A DNA stretch of 64,000 bases, taken from the NCBI RefSeq assembly GCF_023856365.1, contig NW_026042402.1, forward strand, positions 62,001 to 126,000, written 5' to 3'. Under the pieces are notes generated by a model. That model was given only the letters and a program-made list of their open reading frames with translations. It searched no databases and was not told the origin of the DNA. Below, piece by piece: positions 32,034 through 45,047 of this stretch. The stretch comes from Brienomyrus brachyistius. Taxonomy: Eukaryota > Chordata > Actinopteri > Osteoglossiformes > Mormyridae. The position numbers and the translations under genes were made by a program. Positions within the stretch are counted from its first letter, which is position 1, and the number at the start of each line of letters is the position of its first letter.

Positions 32034-33159
32034 CAAGTTGAGTATTCAATAAATGCTAAATTGAGAAATTTTGTGTATCGTTTGTTATTATTAGTGTGAT
32101 ATTTTACCATGCAAATAGAGGGGAAAACGTCCAATTATCGGCCAAAAAAAATCAGCAGCATATATCGGCCATCGCCTGACCCTTGACTTGAAAAACCCAT
32201 ATCGGTCGACCTCTAGTAACAGTACATTCTGTCCAATTCATCCATCGAGTTAAGTCACACACCCACTTGAGGGGGCACTCCGGCAGACGTGAGGATGGGG
32301 ATGTTCTTTCCGCTATAACATCCACTGCAGAAGTACATCTCGCTCCTGTTCACAGGGCTTACTTCAATGATGAAGCAGGGCTGGTTGTCTGGACAAGAAG
32401 TTGTCCTGCTGCTGGGTCTCGGTGCCGTTTTTCCACCTAAGCTTGAAGGTGGAAATGTGTTCCAACTTGGTCCCTGGGACTGCAGCATAGCCAAACATCG
32501 CGAGCAGCGTCGGCCACACCCACCACCAGAACCATCACACCGTCCTATACACATAAAGAAGAACTAAAACATAGAGTGTTGTGACAATCTATGCGTTAAT
32601 GTTTGGCAGCATAGGTGATTCATTAAAATTATACCGAAGAATGGAAAATGTGATATTTAGAATATTTTTTGCCATTTAGTAGCTAATTTAAGCACTTACC
32701 CAATGCCTCAATTTGTTTTAGGTCAGTAATGTCTGAGCCAAAAGAATGAATGTATGAATTTAATACAATTCACCCACTCCCACCCACACACAAATCTGAA
32801 ATTCAATTTAAGACACTTCTTAAACATTAGTGCATTAACAAAAAAGGAAAATCTTAAGAGATTCAGTAGGATTTTCTATGTTAGACTTAAGCTAATAGTT
32901 CAATAGTTTTTACATATTTCAATATACCAATTTGACTTTAATGTTGAAACAGATGCTAAAACATGGAATAATTTCATAACTAGAGAAACATGTTATTCAC
33001 AAACACTAGCAAAGGTAGCTTATAGTTAAGCTTACTTAAGTCAGCAAGTCAGGCTACAGTGTGTAAGAATAGTCGTAAACGATAATTTGTCTCAGTCTTA
33101 CATGACAGAATAAGTAAACAGAAAATATAAAATGGCTGAAACAGCGTCATTAACGCCAG

Positions 33160-33285
33160 CTACAGTAGAGGCGCAGAAAAGGTGTCATGACTGAAGTATT
33201 CCCAAACTCTGGAAGACCGTATGCGAGCCTTTTTTGCCGCGTGTTTCTCCAGAGGCTCCGGAGCTCCGCTGGTTGACACAGCCAT
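33160..33285 (-). pseudogene. BED-finger fragment, copy 2
   Basis: Same 41 codons as at 7592-7717. Confidence 0.35.
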
Positions 33286-33531
33286 GTTGGTTCATGTGCA
33301 GGGGGACGAGCGGCAAATTTCTTTTTTGCAGGGTGGTAGGTGATGTCTCATTAATATTTATTAATTTACTTACAAAATGGTGCGGCACTGCATCCAAGCC
33401 TGCGGCACTCAGAGTCACAAATACAGTGGAAACCATTTGTAGTAATTACGTCTGTCTGGCTGATTTCCAACTAATTGATATTTGTATATTTATTACATGA
33501 ATATAAGGTAATATAAGGTAATAGAAGAGGT

Positions 33532-33973
33532 ATTTAATGGTTTTCCATCTGAGGAATTTGCAAAAAACTGCAGTGCATGATGGGTCGGACCTAAAGGCTG
33601 CCTTAACGTCCTCATCTGTATGACGACATACATCAAGACTAGGAAGGTGCATAATGTTCATGTCTGGTTGCGTTTGTTGGTCCAGAAAGTAATTCAATTT
33701 CGCCATGTAGGTTACGTTCTTAAAAACTGCTTGGATATAGCCCGATTATATGCTGTGGGCCTTTTAATTTCTTTGTTTACCAGGTAGGCTACCTTCTTTA
33801 AACTGCGTTTTGTTAGACTACATATTTAGGGAGGTCTTTATAAATTTATAGTAGTCTTCATAAATATGTACATAGTTTAGCCTAACCCAGCCACTTAAGG
33901 GAGAAAGCCAGCTCAACTAGGTGTCGGTCCCAAGCCCGGATTAATGGGGAGGGTTGGCGTCAAGAAATAAAGA
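33532..33973. repeat. Left arm of inverted paralogous pair, copy 2
   Basis: Same as 7964-8405; its partner lies at about 46777-47445. Confidence 0.65.
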
Positions 33974-34162
33974 GACTGTATCTTCACTGCATGACTGATG
34001 TCAAAATGTGTGAAATATGTGGTTGTATTAATAAATGCATTAAAGTAGGTTAATGATTCTGTGCTGTCTAAATTGTATAGAAAATTTCTACGTATAGCCA
34101 AACAAATCTCCTCCTGTTTGAAAAGGCATAGAAAAAGCAATTTAGCCACTAAAACTTTACAG

Positions 34163-34368
34163 TTTTTGTGAGGGACAGTCGAATTCTCTCGTTTCTCTCG
34201 TCAAGTTTTTTTGTGATCCTGCACCTACACTTTGCCGGCCCCAGGAGGATGGGCTCCCCCTTTGAGTTTGGTCCCTCCCAAGGTTTCTTCCTTCTTGGGA
34301 GTTTTTCCATGCTATCGGCGCCTATGGCTTACTCACTGGGGGCTTTGGGTGGGCATGATATAAAGCAA
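34163..34368 (+). mobile_element. L2-clade LINE 3'-UTR fragment, copy 2
   Basis: Same as 8595-8800, apart from single-base changes (one fewer G after ctcccaag, and tatggctt in place of tatagctt). Confidence 0.7.
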
Positions 34369-34594
34369 AGCATTTTCCCTCCCAGTTTCCTCCTCTGGTC
34401 CACATTGCAGGACCATCAGCCATCAGAAACAGCCAGACGGTCTCCTTCAGCTTCTTTAGTGTCCTTGGAAGCCAAGGCAGTTTTAGGTCTGAGAAGAGGT
34501 TTATCAGAAGGACACATATTACGTCGTTTGTCCTGAAATGTAACATGGGGAGGAAAAGTTAAGCGGTTTAGTCAGATTGGAGTCGTTTATTCAG

Positions 34595-34968
34595 CAGTGG
34601 CAGCGCCAGTGACTTAATGCTACAGGTGCTATAGGGGAGTGAGATTATTTAGACCGGGTGCTTTAGCTTTTCAGCTTATGTAGATGGTGTATAGAAGCAC
34701 ACAGCACGATAAGCTACAGCATGGATAAAATAGGATAAAATATGAAATTCTAACGTCTAGCTCACAGAGCCTCTATGTGTACTTTGAAGAAAAAATACAC
34801 TACAAGTATGCTGTAAAAACCGCAAAAATGTCTTACACAATATACAGATTTTACAGATAGTTAAAGAAAAAATGAAACCAATATTTTGGGGGTGCTGTGG
34901 GGGTACTATGGTCATTGGAGGAGGAGCTAGAGCCCCCCCCCCCAAGCTTTTCCTTGGTGCTGCCACTG
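34595..34968. mobile_element. hAT-type MITE, copy 2
   Basis: Same ends and flanks as at 9027-9399, one base longer because of the C run. Confidence 0.75.
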
Positions 34969-35117
34969 TTGTTCAGATTAAAAGTAACATTGTCATTAAT
35001 AAACAGTACTCTGATCAAATTTTTGCATGTACAAACACAATCAAAGTTTAACCACATGTTTAGACACAATTCACACACCTGTTACATTTCCATAATGCTA
35101 AGACTCTCTACACTTAC

Positions 35118-36603
35118 TTCATCCACTTTCTTGTTTGGTACACAGTCATTTGATGGATGTGTAAGATCATTACCAGACCGTCTGCTGCAAACTCTACAGT
35201 TAATGAATGGCTGCAAAAACACACAGACACACAAAAACAGTATTTAAAGAGTGGTGGGCAATAAATACAGTGAGAGAAGGTGTAGTAAAGATATATCTAA
35301 TGATTTAAGGCAGAGCTGCTGGAGTGCAGGGTTTAATGACACAGAACAATTTTAGAGGAAAGAGCTTCCAAAGCAGGGTCACCATAAGGCTATATTATAC
35401 AAAGCAAGTTCATCTAAAAGTATGAACAACAAATCCCGTTTAACTGAACACTGCTCTGTATTAAAATACTGTCCTCCGATCAAGCTAAGTGGTCCTGTAG
35501 TTCACTATTTAAAGAGGTAAATTTAAAGGGTAATTCACACTGCACATCTACCCTGCTCTGACCAGGTTTAATTACTGGCTTTCTAATTAAAACAAGAGTT
35601 AAGTCCTGCCCTTTCACCACAAAACACCACACTGCCATTTAAGGCTGATTTCAACAATGAGTTTTAGTTAACCTGGCTCGATTGAGTTAACTCTGGGTAT
35701 GTAAAACCCGCTTTGTAGTACAGCCCACAGGTCTTTAAATAAGGCCAGCTAGGGTTCATAGCTCGAAGCATAATCTACAGGTCACCCCTCAGATGATTAG
35801 CATTTGCTTCTGCCTGGTAATCCAGCCTTTAAGCCTGTAAACCTACTAAAATTTGAGAATAAGGTGAAGGAACTGGCTCTTTGAGGCCACCTATGTATTT
35901 GTTACTTTATTGTTGGCTAACTTTCCCCCGCAGGGCATCAAAAAAGTTAACATGAACCTAAATTAATTTGCTAACTGATATGTCCAATGCTCACAGTCAC
36001 AGTGACTCTTTACTTACCCTCTTGTCCATGAAAATACAGTCAGCCCGATGGTCTGTTGCAGTTGACTTTGGACATTTTGTTGCTCTCAAGAGAATCTCAA
36101 TGTCAATGTATTCACTGCTGATCTAAATCACATAAACACGTTATATACAAAATTGCCTACAACTGTTTTAAAGGCAATATAACAAACAATAATCACCCAA
36201 AAAATGGCAAACTGTCACAGACTTGACTGCAGCAGATTCAGAGAGAAACTGTGAGAAGGTAAAATTGACCAGGGCTGAGATATACAACCATCACTTTCAT
36301 TGTGAAGAGACATTAAGCATCATATGCATTGAAATTAAAACATCAAAATCAATGTGATACTCATTAGTTCAGCTTGCAGATGATGAAAGTTTCACACTTT
36401 TGTAAACACTTTCTCAGCAGTTACCTTCGGACGGCCCTGGATGTTATAGAAATTCATGTGCTGACGGGTTCCTTGATGAGCATTTTCGACTGCGAGTTTA
36501 ATGGCCGTCTTGTGAGTGCAGGGAGACTGTGGTAATCTTGCTGGGCCTCTGTGGAGATAAGCAGAGCTCCATAAGCCAAAACCAGAAGCAGCAGGCGGGT
36601 CAT
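35118..36603 (-). pseudogene. Chemerin-like remnant, copy 2
   Basis: Exons lie at 36425-36603, 36018-36122 and 35118-35210. Splice signals, cysteines and the exon 1 frame break are the same as in copy 1. A shared break argues against an isolated read error and for a lesion that predates the duplication. Confidence 0.5.
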
Positions 36604-36927
36604 CTTCCTCTCAGCTTTGAAGGGAGAAGCAGGACTGAGGACACTGATCTGTGGTCCCCTTATCCAGCACGTCCAGGGGCGTGTCCTTCACTCGAAACAA
36701 ACAGACCTTTGAACAACATTGGAAAACTCTTCAGGATGAATTGAGGCAGGTGGTCAAGTGGGTTTATTGTTATTTCAGCAATATACACAGTACACAGTGA
36801 AAGGAAACATTGTTCCTCCTGGACCACGGTGCAACACAAAGAAGAAAAACAGAAACAACACAAGATGACACAAGTGCGGGCAAGATAGAACTATACAGAG
36901 TGAAAGGAGCACAAACAGAGGGAGAAA

Positions 36928-37989
36928 GTGCAAGATAAACACAAGAGCAACAATACAATACTACAGGACAAGACAGCGCAGTCAAGAACACAGAGTGCAG
37001 CCAGAGCTAACCTGAATAGGGGCATCAAGGTTGCCAGGCAGGCAGAGAAACAGAAAATAGAGGTCTACTTCACATACAACAACCCACAGTGGGTGTGGCA
37101 GGGAATACAACACATTACAAACTTCAAAGGCAACAACACCGTCACTGTTAACAGCAACGCCCTTTTAGCAAAGGAGCTAAACAGCTTCTTTGCTCGTCTG
37201 GAGGAACACAGAGCAGACATAGCCACACTGCCCCCTCCCCCAATCTCCAGCACTCACAGACTCCCTCTGCAGGAACACCACGCGAGAAGGCACATTGCAT
37301 CTCTAGGTGTGTGGAGTTTAAGACAAGGCAAGTGATGCTACGATAATATAATTCCTTGGTAAGACCCCACCTAGAATATTGTGTGCGGGTTTGGTTACCA
37401 TACCTTAAGAAGGACATTGCTGCCTTGGAAAAGGTGCAACGTAGGGCAACGAGAATGATTCCTGGTCTTAGAGGAATGTCTAATGAGGAGAGGTTAGCTG
37501 AGCTGAATCTGTTTAGCCTCGAGCAAAGGAGACTAAGGGGGGACATAATCCAGGTGTTTAAGATTCTAACAGGTCTGGATGCTGTTCAGCCAAATGGCTA
37601 TTTCAATGTTAGTTTAAATACCAGAACTCGTGGCCATAAGTGGAAATTAGCTGGAGAACATTTTAAAACGAATTTGATGAAGCATTTCTGTACACAGCGT
37701 GTAGTTAGAGTATGGAATAGTCTTCCTGTTATTGTAACACAAGCTAAAACCCTGGGTTCTTTTAAATCAGAGCTAGATAAGATTTTTGAGCTATTAGCTA
37801 AGTTCTCCTCAAAGGAGCTTGATGGGCCGAATGGCCTCCTCTCATTTGTAAATCTCTTTGGTTCTTATGAGTCAGCTTACAGAGATGAGGTCCAGAAACT
37901 GATAGGTTGGAGTTCAGCAAACAATTTGGCACTAAACAGCACAAAGACAAAGGAATCACTGACTTCAGGAAGGATGGAGGCGACACTGG
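36928..37989 (+). pseudogene. Nested L2 / CR1 / L2 LINE fragments, copy 2
   Basis: Same arrangement as 11359-12440: L2 linker to about 37309, CR1-type ORF2 end to about 37871, then the L2 RT fragment. Confidence 0.6.
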
Positions 37990-38447
37990 CCTGCCTAGAT
38001 GGATGGATGGATGTTTTTATTGACATTGTAAGTACAATGAGATTTAGTTTGGAACGCGCCAGCAGCTACACAGTATATTTACAATTATATAGATTGTGAG
38101 GCATAAAATAAGGTGTGAGTAATATAACATAACGACATAATATAAGTAATCATTAATTAATCATTACAGATGGTATGAGGTGTGAACCGCTAGGCTGCTA
38201 TGGCATGTTTGGTATCAAACCGATGGAAAATCACTCCAGTTTCCAAATCTGGTCAGTGGTTACCACGAAAGTGAATATATCAAAAGTTACACCAGCCTAA
38301 CGAAAATCATCAATACAAGGGAAATCACTCTGGTCATAAATCTCAAAAGGACTGATACAGACCCCCTTCCGAAAGCCCGCCAAATGGATGGTCAGCCATT
38401 GGTCCAGGAGTCGAATTCCTGGTCACTCCTATTCACGAACTTTACAC

Positions 38448-39009
38448 TATAAAACCTGGCACCTCAGAACAAAGCCAGGAGAGGAGAAACAGAAGGGAGG
38501 AGAAAACAAAAGACCATCAGCACGAAGAGAGGCAGAGAACATCAGCCCAAGAGAAGAGAAGCCCACAAGAAGCCCTCCTGAAGCCTATCAGTGAAGACCC
38601 AGCTGGACAGAGAACTGCAACCAAGCCCAAGCTTCACCAGGAGAGGGAATCAGAGGGGCTCCACTCCAACAACCGCTGCAAACACCGCGCCTCCCTGAGT
38701 GCCATCACCCATCAGCTCATCAGCCTCCGCAACCAACTGCCAAGACCCCCCCCCCCCCCACTCTGCAACCAAGTAAACAAACTTCCTTTCATTTATAACA
38801 ACCTAAACTCCTATTCACCTGCTATATTACTTTAGGACAGTATTTCCACAAATTGCTTGCTTTGCAGAACAGTATTTTCCCTTTTAAGGTTACTCATTTT
38901 AAATCTGGTCATTGCATTTTCATGATTACATTGTTTGTGTCCACTCCGTTATTTCGTGTTTATTGTTTGTTAGGTGTAATGTCTGTCTTATGTTAGTTAT
39001 AGGAATAAA
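38448..39009 (+). promoter_or_regulatory. LTR-like TATA to AATAAA block, copy 2
   Basis: TATA box at 38448-38454 and AATAAA at 39004-39009, as in copy 1. The C run between them is one base shorter (14). Confidence 0.25.
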
Positions 39010-40244
39010 TGCATGTCTTTTACACAACTTCAGCCTCCGTTCATTGAGTGCTCACAAGAATCCCTGCCTGTGCGATCTACGCTCTGAAACCTCAAATTCG
39101 CCTGAAATATCGCGAGACTCTCTCTCATTGGCCGTGAGGGGAGCTTCGCTACCGATCGTTTACATTACCTGGTGACGCAGCTCGTTGGACAAGCCTTCTA
39201 TTCTAACCCAGGTTATTACGTGATACTGGTTATTAATGAGTTCCATTTAAGTCACACATTAACAGACTCACGGTGTTTCGCAATTGAGTTTGAGCCGACC
39301 ATTCAGCATAAAAATTGGTTAATAATCACAAGGCACAAGGTTTAAACTTATTCTGAGCACACAATTTAAACTTTTTATGACCGAACGTGCAGTGAAGAAG
39401 CGCTACTGTCAACTGGTTGCAAAAGTCGCACTCATGGCAATCTGAAGGCATTTAAGCGGGATCATATGGGCTTATTATAGTTATTTTTATTTCTATTATT
39501 AGTAGTTATATTATTTTGTTTTATTTTCGGTGATTTCATTGTAGTTCTTTCGTATTAAACTGCAGTAAACTTTAACCCTATGTCTGACGAGATTCTCAGA
39601 TGTAGCGCTTTGTTTCCAGGTTCAATTCGGACGAGTGTCTCCGTTTCTATATATCCTGGGAGAGATCTCTCTATTAGCGAACGGGAATACTTGTTATGAG
39701 GTTCTAACCTAAATTATGTTGCGCTTGGACATAAGACCGATAGCTTAGTTACCTATCAGGATCATACTCGTATGTGTGTGCCTGCTTTAGACAAAGCAAG
39801 TTTAACACAACTTTGCGCTGTGAGCCAAGTGTGTGTCATTTAGAAATTGGGAGTCTCCTGTGCTTGAGACCCGCCGTGGTTAAGCACCATTTGCGACGAG
39901 ATATAGTGCACTCACAATTTAAATCTGTCGCCGTAACGCGTGCGCCGTCTCGCTTCAGTAATTGTTTTAAGGGGTGATGACGAAGATGACGAATTTACTT
40001 TCCTGAAGAGGAGCAGGATGGGTCACGCGTTCTGTAAGATTTGTCTCCCACGGGGAAGGAACGATGTCAGTCGGCATGAAAAATCCAAGTCATTAGTGAA
40101 TGACAGAGTGAACATGAAAAATTAATAGAAAATAAATGACAAATGGTTATTTTATATTTTATATATTTTATATATTTATATTTATATTATATTTTATATA
40201 ATTTATATTATTTTATATTTCCTGTCTTAAAATGTAAGGGATAC

Positions 40245-41961
40245 ACATGGTCATTTCCGTTGTTTCCTGTTTCCTGCGAGAGTGATACTGACTGCTAGCG
40301 CGCGAACTTTGAAACCATAGATATCACCTAAATAATAATTCGAGTTAAGTCATTGGGAAAAAGCTTCGCAAGATTAATAATCCTCCAAAATAAATAAATA
40401 AAATTTCCCAGACCCCGACGGATTAATCACCTACGCAAGTACCGACCCACGATCTTCGTTCAATTAAGAAGGTGCTTCCAGCCTTACAGCCTCAGTTTAC
40501 GTAAGTACAACGCCATGTCTACTGTTCCGTGTTCTGAGTGTAATATGTTTAGCTATTCTTCTCCAGTCATTAGCGGTATTTATACATGTGAGAAGTGTCA
40601 GTTAGTCGCTAGACTGACGGAGAAGATTGTAGTGTTAGAGGGACGTATCCGGACGTTACATAACATTCAGGAGAATGAGAGTTTTATTGACTCAGTATTA
40701 GCGGCTCCGGATATGTCCGCGATAGCCAGTAAGTCTCCCCCTGCTCCGGCAGCAGAGCCTTCGCAGCAAGGCGAGTGGGTGACGACCCGGCGGCATAGTC
40801 GCAAATCCAAACCAAACTTACACCGGCACCATTCGCCTATCCGCGTTTCCAACAGGTTCTCCCCACTCAGTGAAACTCCCACTGAGACGCCTGTTGAAAG
40901 TGCTCTAATAATTGGTGATTCTATTCTAAGAAACGTGAGAGTAGCGACTCCAGCGACCATTGTAAATTGTCTCCCGGGTGCCAGAGCGACCGACATCTCG
41001 GCAAATTTAAAAGTGCTGGCTAAAAGTAAACGTAAATACTCTCAGATAGTTATCCACGTCGGCACTAATGATGTCCGATTGAGGCAATCGGAGATCACAA
41101 AGGCAAATTTTAAAGAGGTGTGCAACATTGCGAAGAAGATGTGTGTGTCAGTAACGTGCTCTGTCCAGACTAAAAACTCAAGTCCAGACTAAAAACACAC
41201 CTGTTTAGTTTAGCGTATAGGGACACTAGTTCTAGCCCTAGCTAACTCTTCACTCCCAGGCAGACCTGTAGTGTGAGGTGTAGAGCTGGGTGGGGATCGG
41301 TGCCATTGGCTTTGGATGAACTGGATTGTCAGTGCTGTCACTCTAGCTTTGCAATCTCTTGTGGAACTGGAGTGCTGACATTTCAGGGACTCCCCATGCC
41401 GGCATTCCCACTTGCCTCTCCCTCCTACTGATGCTGCCATAGCCATATCTGCCGGAGCTTGCAGATTGCACTTCATATTGTACTCACCTAGCTTTTAGCA
41501 CTGCCAATAGCCTCCTCTACTATGCCTAATTGTACATTTTATTTCCCCTACTCCTCCTGGGGGTGATGCCTGGAGACCTCAATCTATCAAGATATCCAGC
41601 ACACCCGACCACCACCAGTGACGTCCCTGCATCCAGCTCGCCGTTCTGATCTTCCATGTATGACCCGCTGCCTTACCTCTGGTTGCCTGGCAATTGGAAG
41701 AAGACTCGGCTTCGGCATTGGCTTATCTTCCTTGCTCTCCTCTCTCTATTTGACTATCCCTGCCGGCCCCTGGAGGATGGGCTTCCCCTTTGAGTCTGGT
41801 CCCTCTCAAGGTTTCTTCCTTCTAGGGAGTTTTTCCTTGCCACTGTCGCCTATGGCTTACTCACTGGGGGCTTTGGGTGAGGATACTGTAAAGCGCTTTG
41901 AGACAATGTAATGTTGTGATAATGCGCTATATAAAAATAAATTTGTTTGTTTGTTGTTGTT
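40245..41961 (+). mobile_element. L2-clade LINE deletion derivative, copy 2
   Basis: Same element and same gatac duplicates (40240-40244 and 41962-41966) as in copy 1. Confidence 0.8.
40515..41192 (+). CDS. L2-clade LINE ORF1 (truncated), copy 2
   Basis: The 225-aa protein is identical in sequence to copy 1: zinc-binding cysteines, GDS and GTND esterase motifs, missing C-terminal catalytic block. Confidence 0.75.
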   Translation: MSTVPCSECNMFSYSSPVISGIYTCEKCQLVARLTEKIVVLEGRIRTLHNIQENESFIDSVLAAPDMSAIASKSPPAPAAEPSQQGEWVTTRRHSRKSKPNLHRHHSPIRVSNRFSPLSETPTETPVESALIIGDSILRNVRVATPATIVNCLPGARATDISANLKVLAKSKRKYSQIVIHVGTNDVRLRQSEITKANFKEVCNIAKKMCVSVTCSVQTKNSSPD

Positions 41962-42430
41962 GATACTGGAGCCTGGTTGCGGTGGTGGGATGGCTCACGG
42001 CGGGTGCCGGAAAATTTCCTTTATTTTCAAATCCAAACCTTGACAGGTATGCTGCTGTTCCAAATCATGGGTGCATGTTACAAGTGCGGAACATATTTTA
42101 ACTTAGTACTAACTTAGCATCATATTTGATCTGATTCGACTGAATATCCCAGGTTTCCATCTCTCATGCATCTGGTGTGACGTGTTTTCAGACTCTCAGG
42201 CTGGCGCAAAGAAATCTTACGGGAATTGAACGTCTCACTCCGGCCAGCTGACCAAAGTTGGTAACCTTGGTATTGTGTGTAGGAGATTCGGTATAACTAT
42301 AATTTCGTTCTCCATTTACATGCCCGTAGTGTCTTTAAGTGTTATGTAGTTTTGCCTGAAACGCAAAAATAAAACAAAGCAATTAAAGCCGTAAGTGGCT
42401 CAAATTGTGCTGTAGCGATTGAAGAACTTT

Positions 42431-42522
42431 TGTCGGAAGTTGGATTCGAACCCACGCCTTACTTGGGAGAACAGAATACCAGAATAGAGTAGGTTAAGTC
42501 CAGCCTTGGCTTCCAAGCTGAC
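42431..42522 (-). tRNA. tRNA-Leu-like pseudogene, copy 2 unit 1
   Basis: Same as 16863-16954. A second example lies at 44550-44641, and a degenerate one in the last full unit (about 45600-45690). Confidence 0.4.
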
Positions 42523-42857
42523 GTTTTTCTACATATGTGCTTGTGTATCATGGACAGTAAGAGGGGGCAGGCAAGGAGAGAATTTCTCTCTTTGGGGATC
42601 AATAGAGTGTTGTTATTATAACGTCTAAAAAGTATGATGGTCTGTCGATAAATCAATAAGAAAATAAATGAAGTCGTTTTCGCGAACACGCTGGAAAAGC
42701 CAGGGGCCGGACCGACTGTAGGGGGCGTGGCCAGAGACAGCCATCTCAGGCTGTCAAGTCTCCCGTTTTGGCCGGGAAACTACCGTATTTTACTTCTCTT
42801 TCGCGCCGTCCTCCCGTATTAGTATTTTCCCGTAAATCTCCCTTATGTTATATAGTT

Positions 42858-42928
42858 GCTGGATAGTGTAGTGGTAAGATCGCCGCCTTTCACACGGGAG
42901 ACCGGGGTTCGAATCCCGGTTGTGGCCA
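42858..42928 (+). tRNA. tRNA-like sequence 1 of 5 (copy 2)
   Basis: 71 nt with A-box-like and perfect ggttcgaatcc B-box-like motifs and a ctttcac loop (TTC). The acceptor ends gctggat and ttgtggc pair poorly, so processing as a real tRNA is doubtful. Confidence 0.42.
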
Positions 42929-43002
42929 AAAATATATTTTATATATTTTATATATTTATATTATATTTATATTATATTTTTTATATATTGTATTATATAG
43001 TT

Positions 43003-43073
43003 GCTGGATAGTGTAGTGGTAAGATCGCCGCCTTTCACACGGGAGACCGGGGTTCGAATCCCGGTTGTGGCCA
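43003..43073 (+). tRNA. tRNA-like sequence 2 of 5 (copy 2)
   Basis: Identical to the previous one and 145 bp downstream, separated by an AT-only spacer. Confidence 0.42.
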
Positions 43074-43147
43074 AAAATATATTTTATATATTTTATATAT
43101 TTATATTATATTTATATTATATTTTTTATATATTGTATTATATAGTT

Positions 43148-43218
43148 GCTGGATAGTGTAGTGGTAAGATCGCCGCCTTTCACACGGGAGACCGGGGTTC
43201 GAATCCCGGTTGTGGCCA
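43148..43218 (+). tRNA. tRNA-like sequence 3 of 5 (copy 2)
   Basis: Third member of the 145-bp array. The AT spacer that follows the others is replaced here by gaaacaactgc, the start of the copy-2-only insertion. Confidence 0.42.
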
Positions 43219-43629
43219 GAAACAACTGCTATCACAACTAGAGATTGATGAGGTACAACACGATTGCTACGACAAGGGGGAGCCAGGACGACAGGTCAGG
43301 GGGGAGATATCATCATCCCCACATTCCGAGATTGGGTACCAAGCCCCATATATATTAGTAGGCTGAATACAAGAGCAGCTGACCTGAGAAATAAGAAATA
43401 AGCTAAGCTGGAAACCTGGACCCTCCGACCAAGAATGCGTGAAGTACCCTCAGAAGGTCTACTAGAAGATGTACGTAGAAGACTACTACAGATCAGCTGA
43501 TCTACACCACAGCAACAGTGATCCTTGAGCTGGACCGTCTTTGAAGACTCCGTAAATCTCCGTATAATAATATATATCTACGGGATTTGAAGGACCCGGC
43601 ATGAAAAATAGAATAGTTCTCGTCATTAG
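43219..43629 (+). other. Sequence without a copy 1 counterpart, with a 49-codon open frame
   Basis: This block is absent from copy 1, and copy 3 ends before the equivalent position. From 43217 to the stop at 43364-43366 one frame reads QLLSQLEIDEV, DCYDKGEPGRQVRGE and GYQAPYIL, which has protein-like composition and may be a retroelement gag or host exon fragment. It follows a tRNA-like 3' end directly. I do not recognise the family. Confidence 0.3.
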
Positions 43630-43918
43630 TGAACATGTGTCTCGTCATTGTGTATCATGGACAGTAAGAGGGGGATCAATAGAGTGTTGTTATTATAACG
43701 TCTAAAAAGTATGATGGTCTGTCGATAAATAATGAAGTCGTTTTCGCGAACACGCTGGAAAAGCCAGGGTGTAGGGGGCGTGGCCAGAGACAGCCTGCTG
43801 ACCATCTCAGGCTGTCAAGTCTCCCGTTTTGGCCGGGAAACTACCGTATTTTACTTCTCTTTCCCGCCGTCCTCCCGTATTAGTATTTTCCCGTAAATCT
43901 CCCTTATATTATATAGTT

Positions 43919-43989
43919 GCTGGATAGTGTAGTGGTAAGATCGCCGCCTTTCACACGGGAGACCGGGGTTCGAATCCCGGTTGTGGCCA
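43919..43989 (+). tRNA. tRNA-like sequence 4 of 5 (copy 2)
   Basis: Same 71-nt sequence, at the end of a shortened unit. Confidence 0.42.
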
Positions 43990-44976
43990 AAAATTTATTT
44001 TATATATTTTATATATTTATATTTATATTATATTTTATATAATTTATATTATTTTATATTTCCTGTCTTAAAATGTAAGGGATACTGGAGCCTGGTTGCG
44101 GTGGTGGGATGGCTCACGGCGGGTGCCGGAAAATTTCCTTTATTTTCAAATCCAAACCTTGACAGGTATGCTGCTGTTCCAAATCATGGGTGCATGTTAC
44201 AAGTGCGGAACATATTTTAACTTAGTACTAACTTAGCATCATATTTGATCTGATTCGACTGAATATCCCAGGTTTCCATCTCTCATGCATCTGGTGTGAC
44301 GTGTTTTCAGACTCTCAGGCTGGCGCAAAGAAATCTTACGGGAATTGAACGTCTCACTCCGGCCAGCTGACCAAAGTTGGTAACCTTGGTATTGTGTGTA
44401 GGAGATTCGGTATAACTATAATTTCGTTCTCCATTTACATGCCCGTAGTGTCTTTAAGTGTTATGTAGTTTTGCCTGAAACGCAAAAATAAAACAAAGCA
44501 ATTAAAGCCGTAAGTGGCTCAAATTGTGCTGTAGCGATTGAAGAACTTTTGTCGGAAGTTGGATTCGAACCCACGCCTTACTTGGGAGAACAGAATACCA
44601 GAATAGAGTAGGTTAAGTCCAGCCTTGGCTTCCAAGCTGACGTTTTTCTACATATGTGCTTGTGTATCATGGACAGTAAGAGGGGGCAGGCAAGGAGAGA
44701 ATTTCTCTCTTTGGGGATCAATAGAGTGTTGTTATTATAACGTCTAAAAAGTATGATGGTCTGTCGATAAATCAATAAGAAAATAAATGAAGTCGTTTTC
44801 GCGAACACGCTGGAAAAGCCAGGGGCCGGACCGACTGTAGGGGGCGTGGCCAGAGACAGCCATCTCAGGCTGTCAAGTCTCCCGTTTTGGCCGGGAAACT
44901 ACCGTATTTTACTTCTCTTTCCCGCCGTCCTCCCGTATTAGTATTTTCCCGTAAATCTCCCTTATATTATATAGTT

Positions 44977-45047
44977 GCTGGATAGTGTAGTGGTAAGATC
45001 GCCGCCTTTCACACGGGAGACCGGGGTTCGAATCCCGGTTGTGGCCA
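44977..45047 (+). tRNA. tRNA-like sequence 5 of 5 (copy 2)
   Basis: Same 71-nt sequence with intact B box. It is the direct counterpart, on its right side, of the single tRNA-like sequence in copy 1. Confidence 0.42.
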
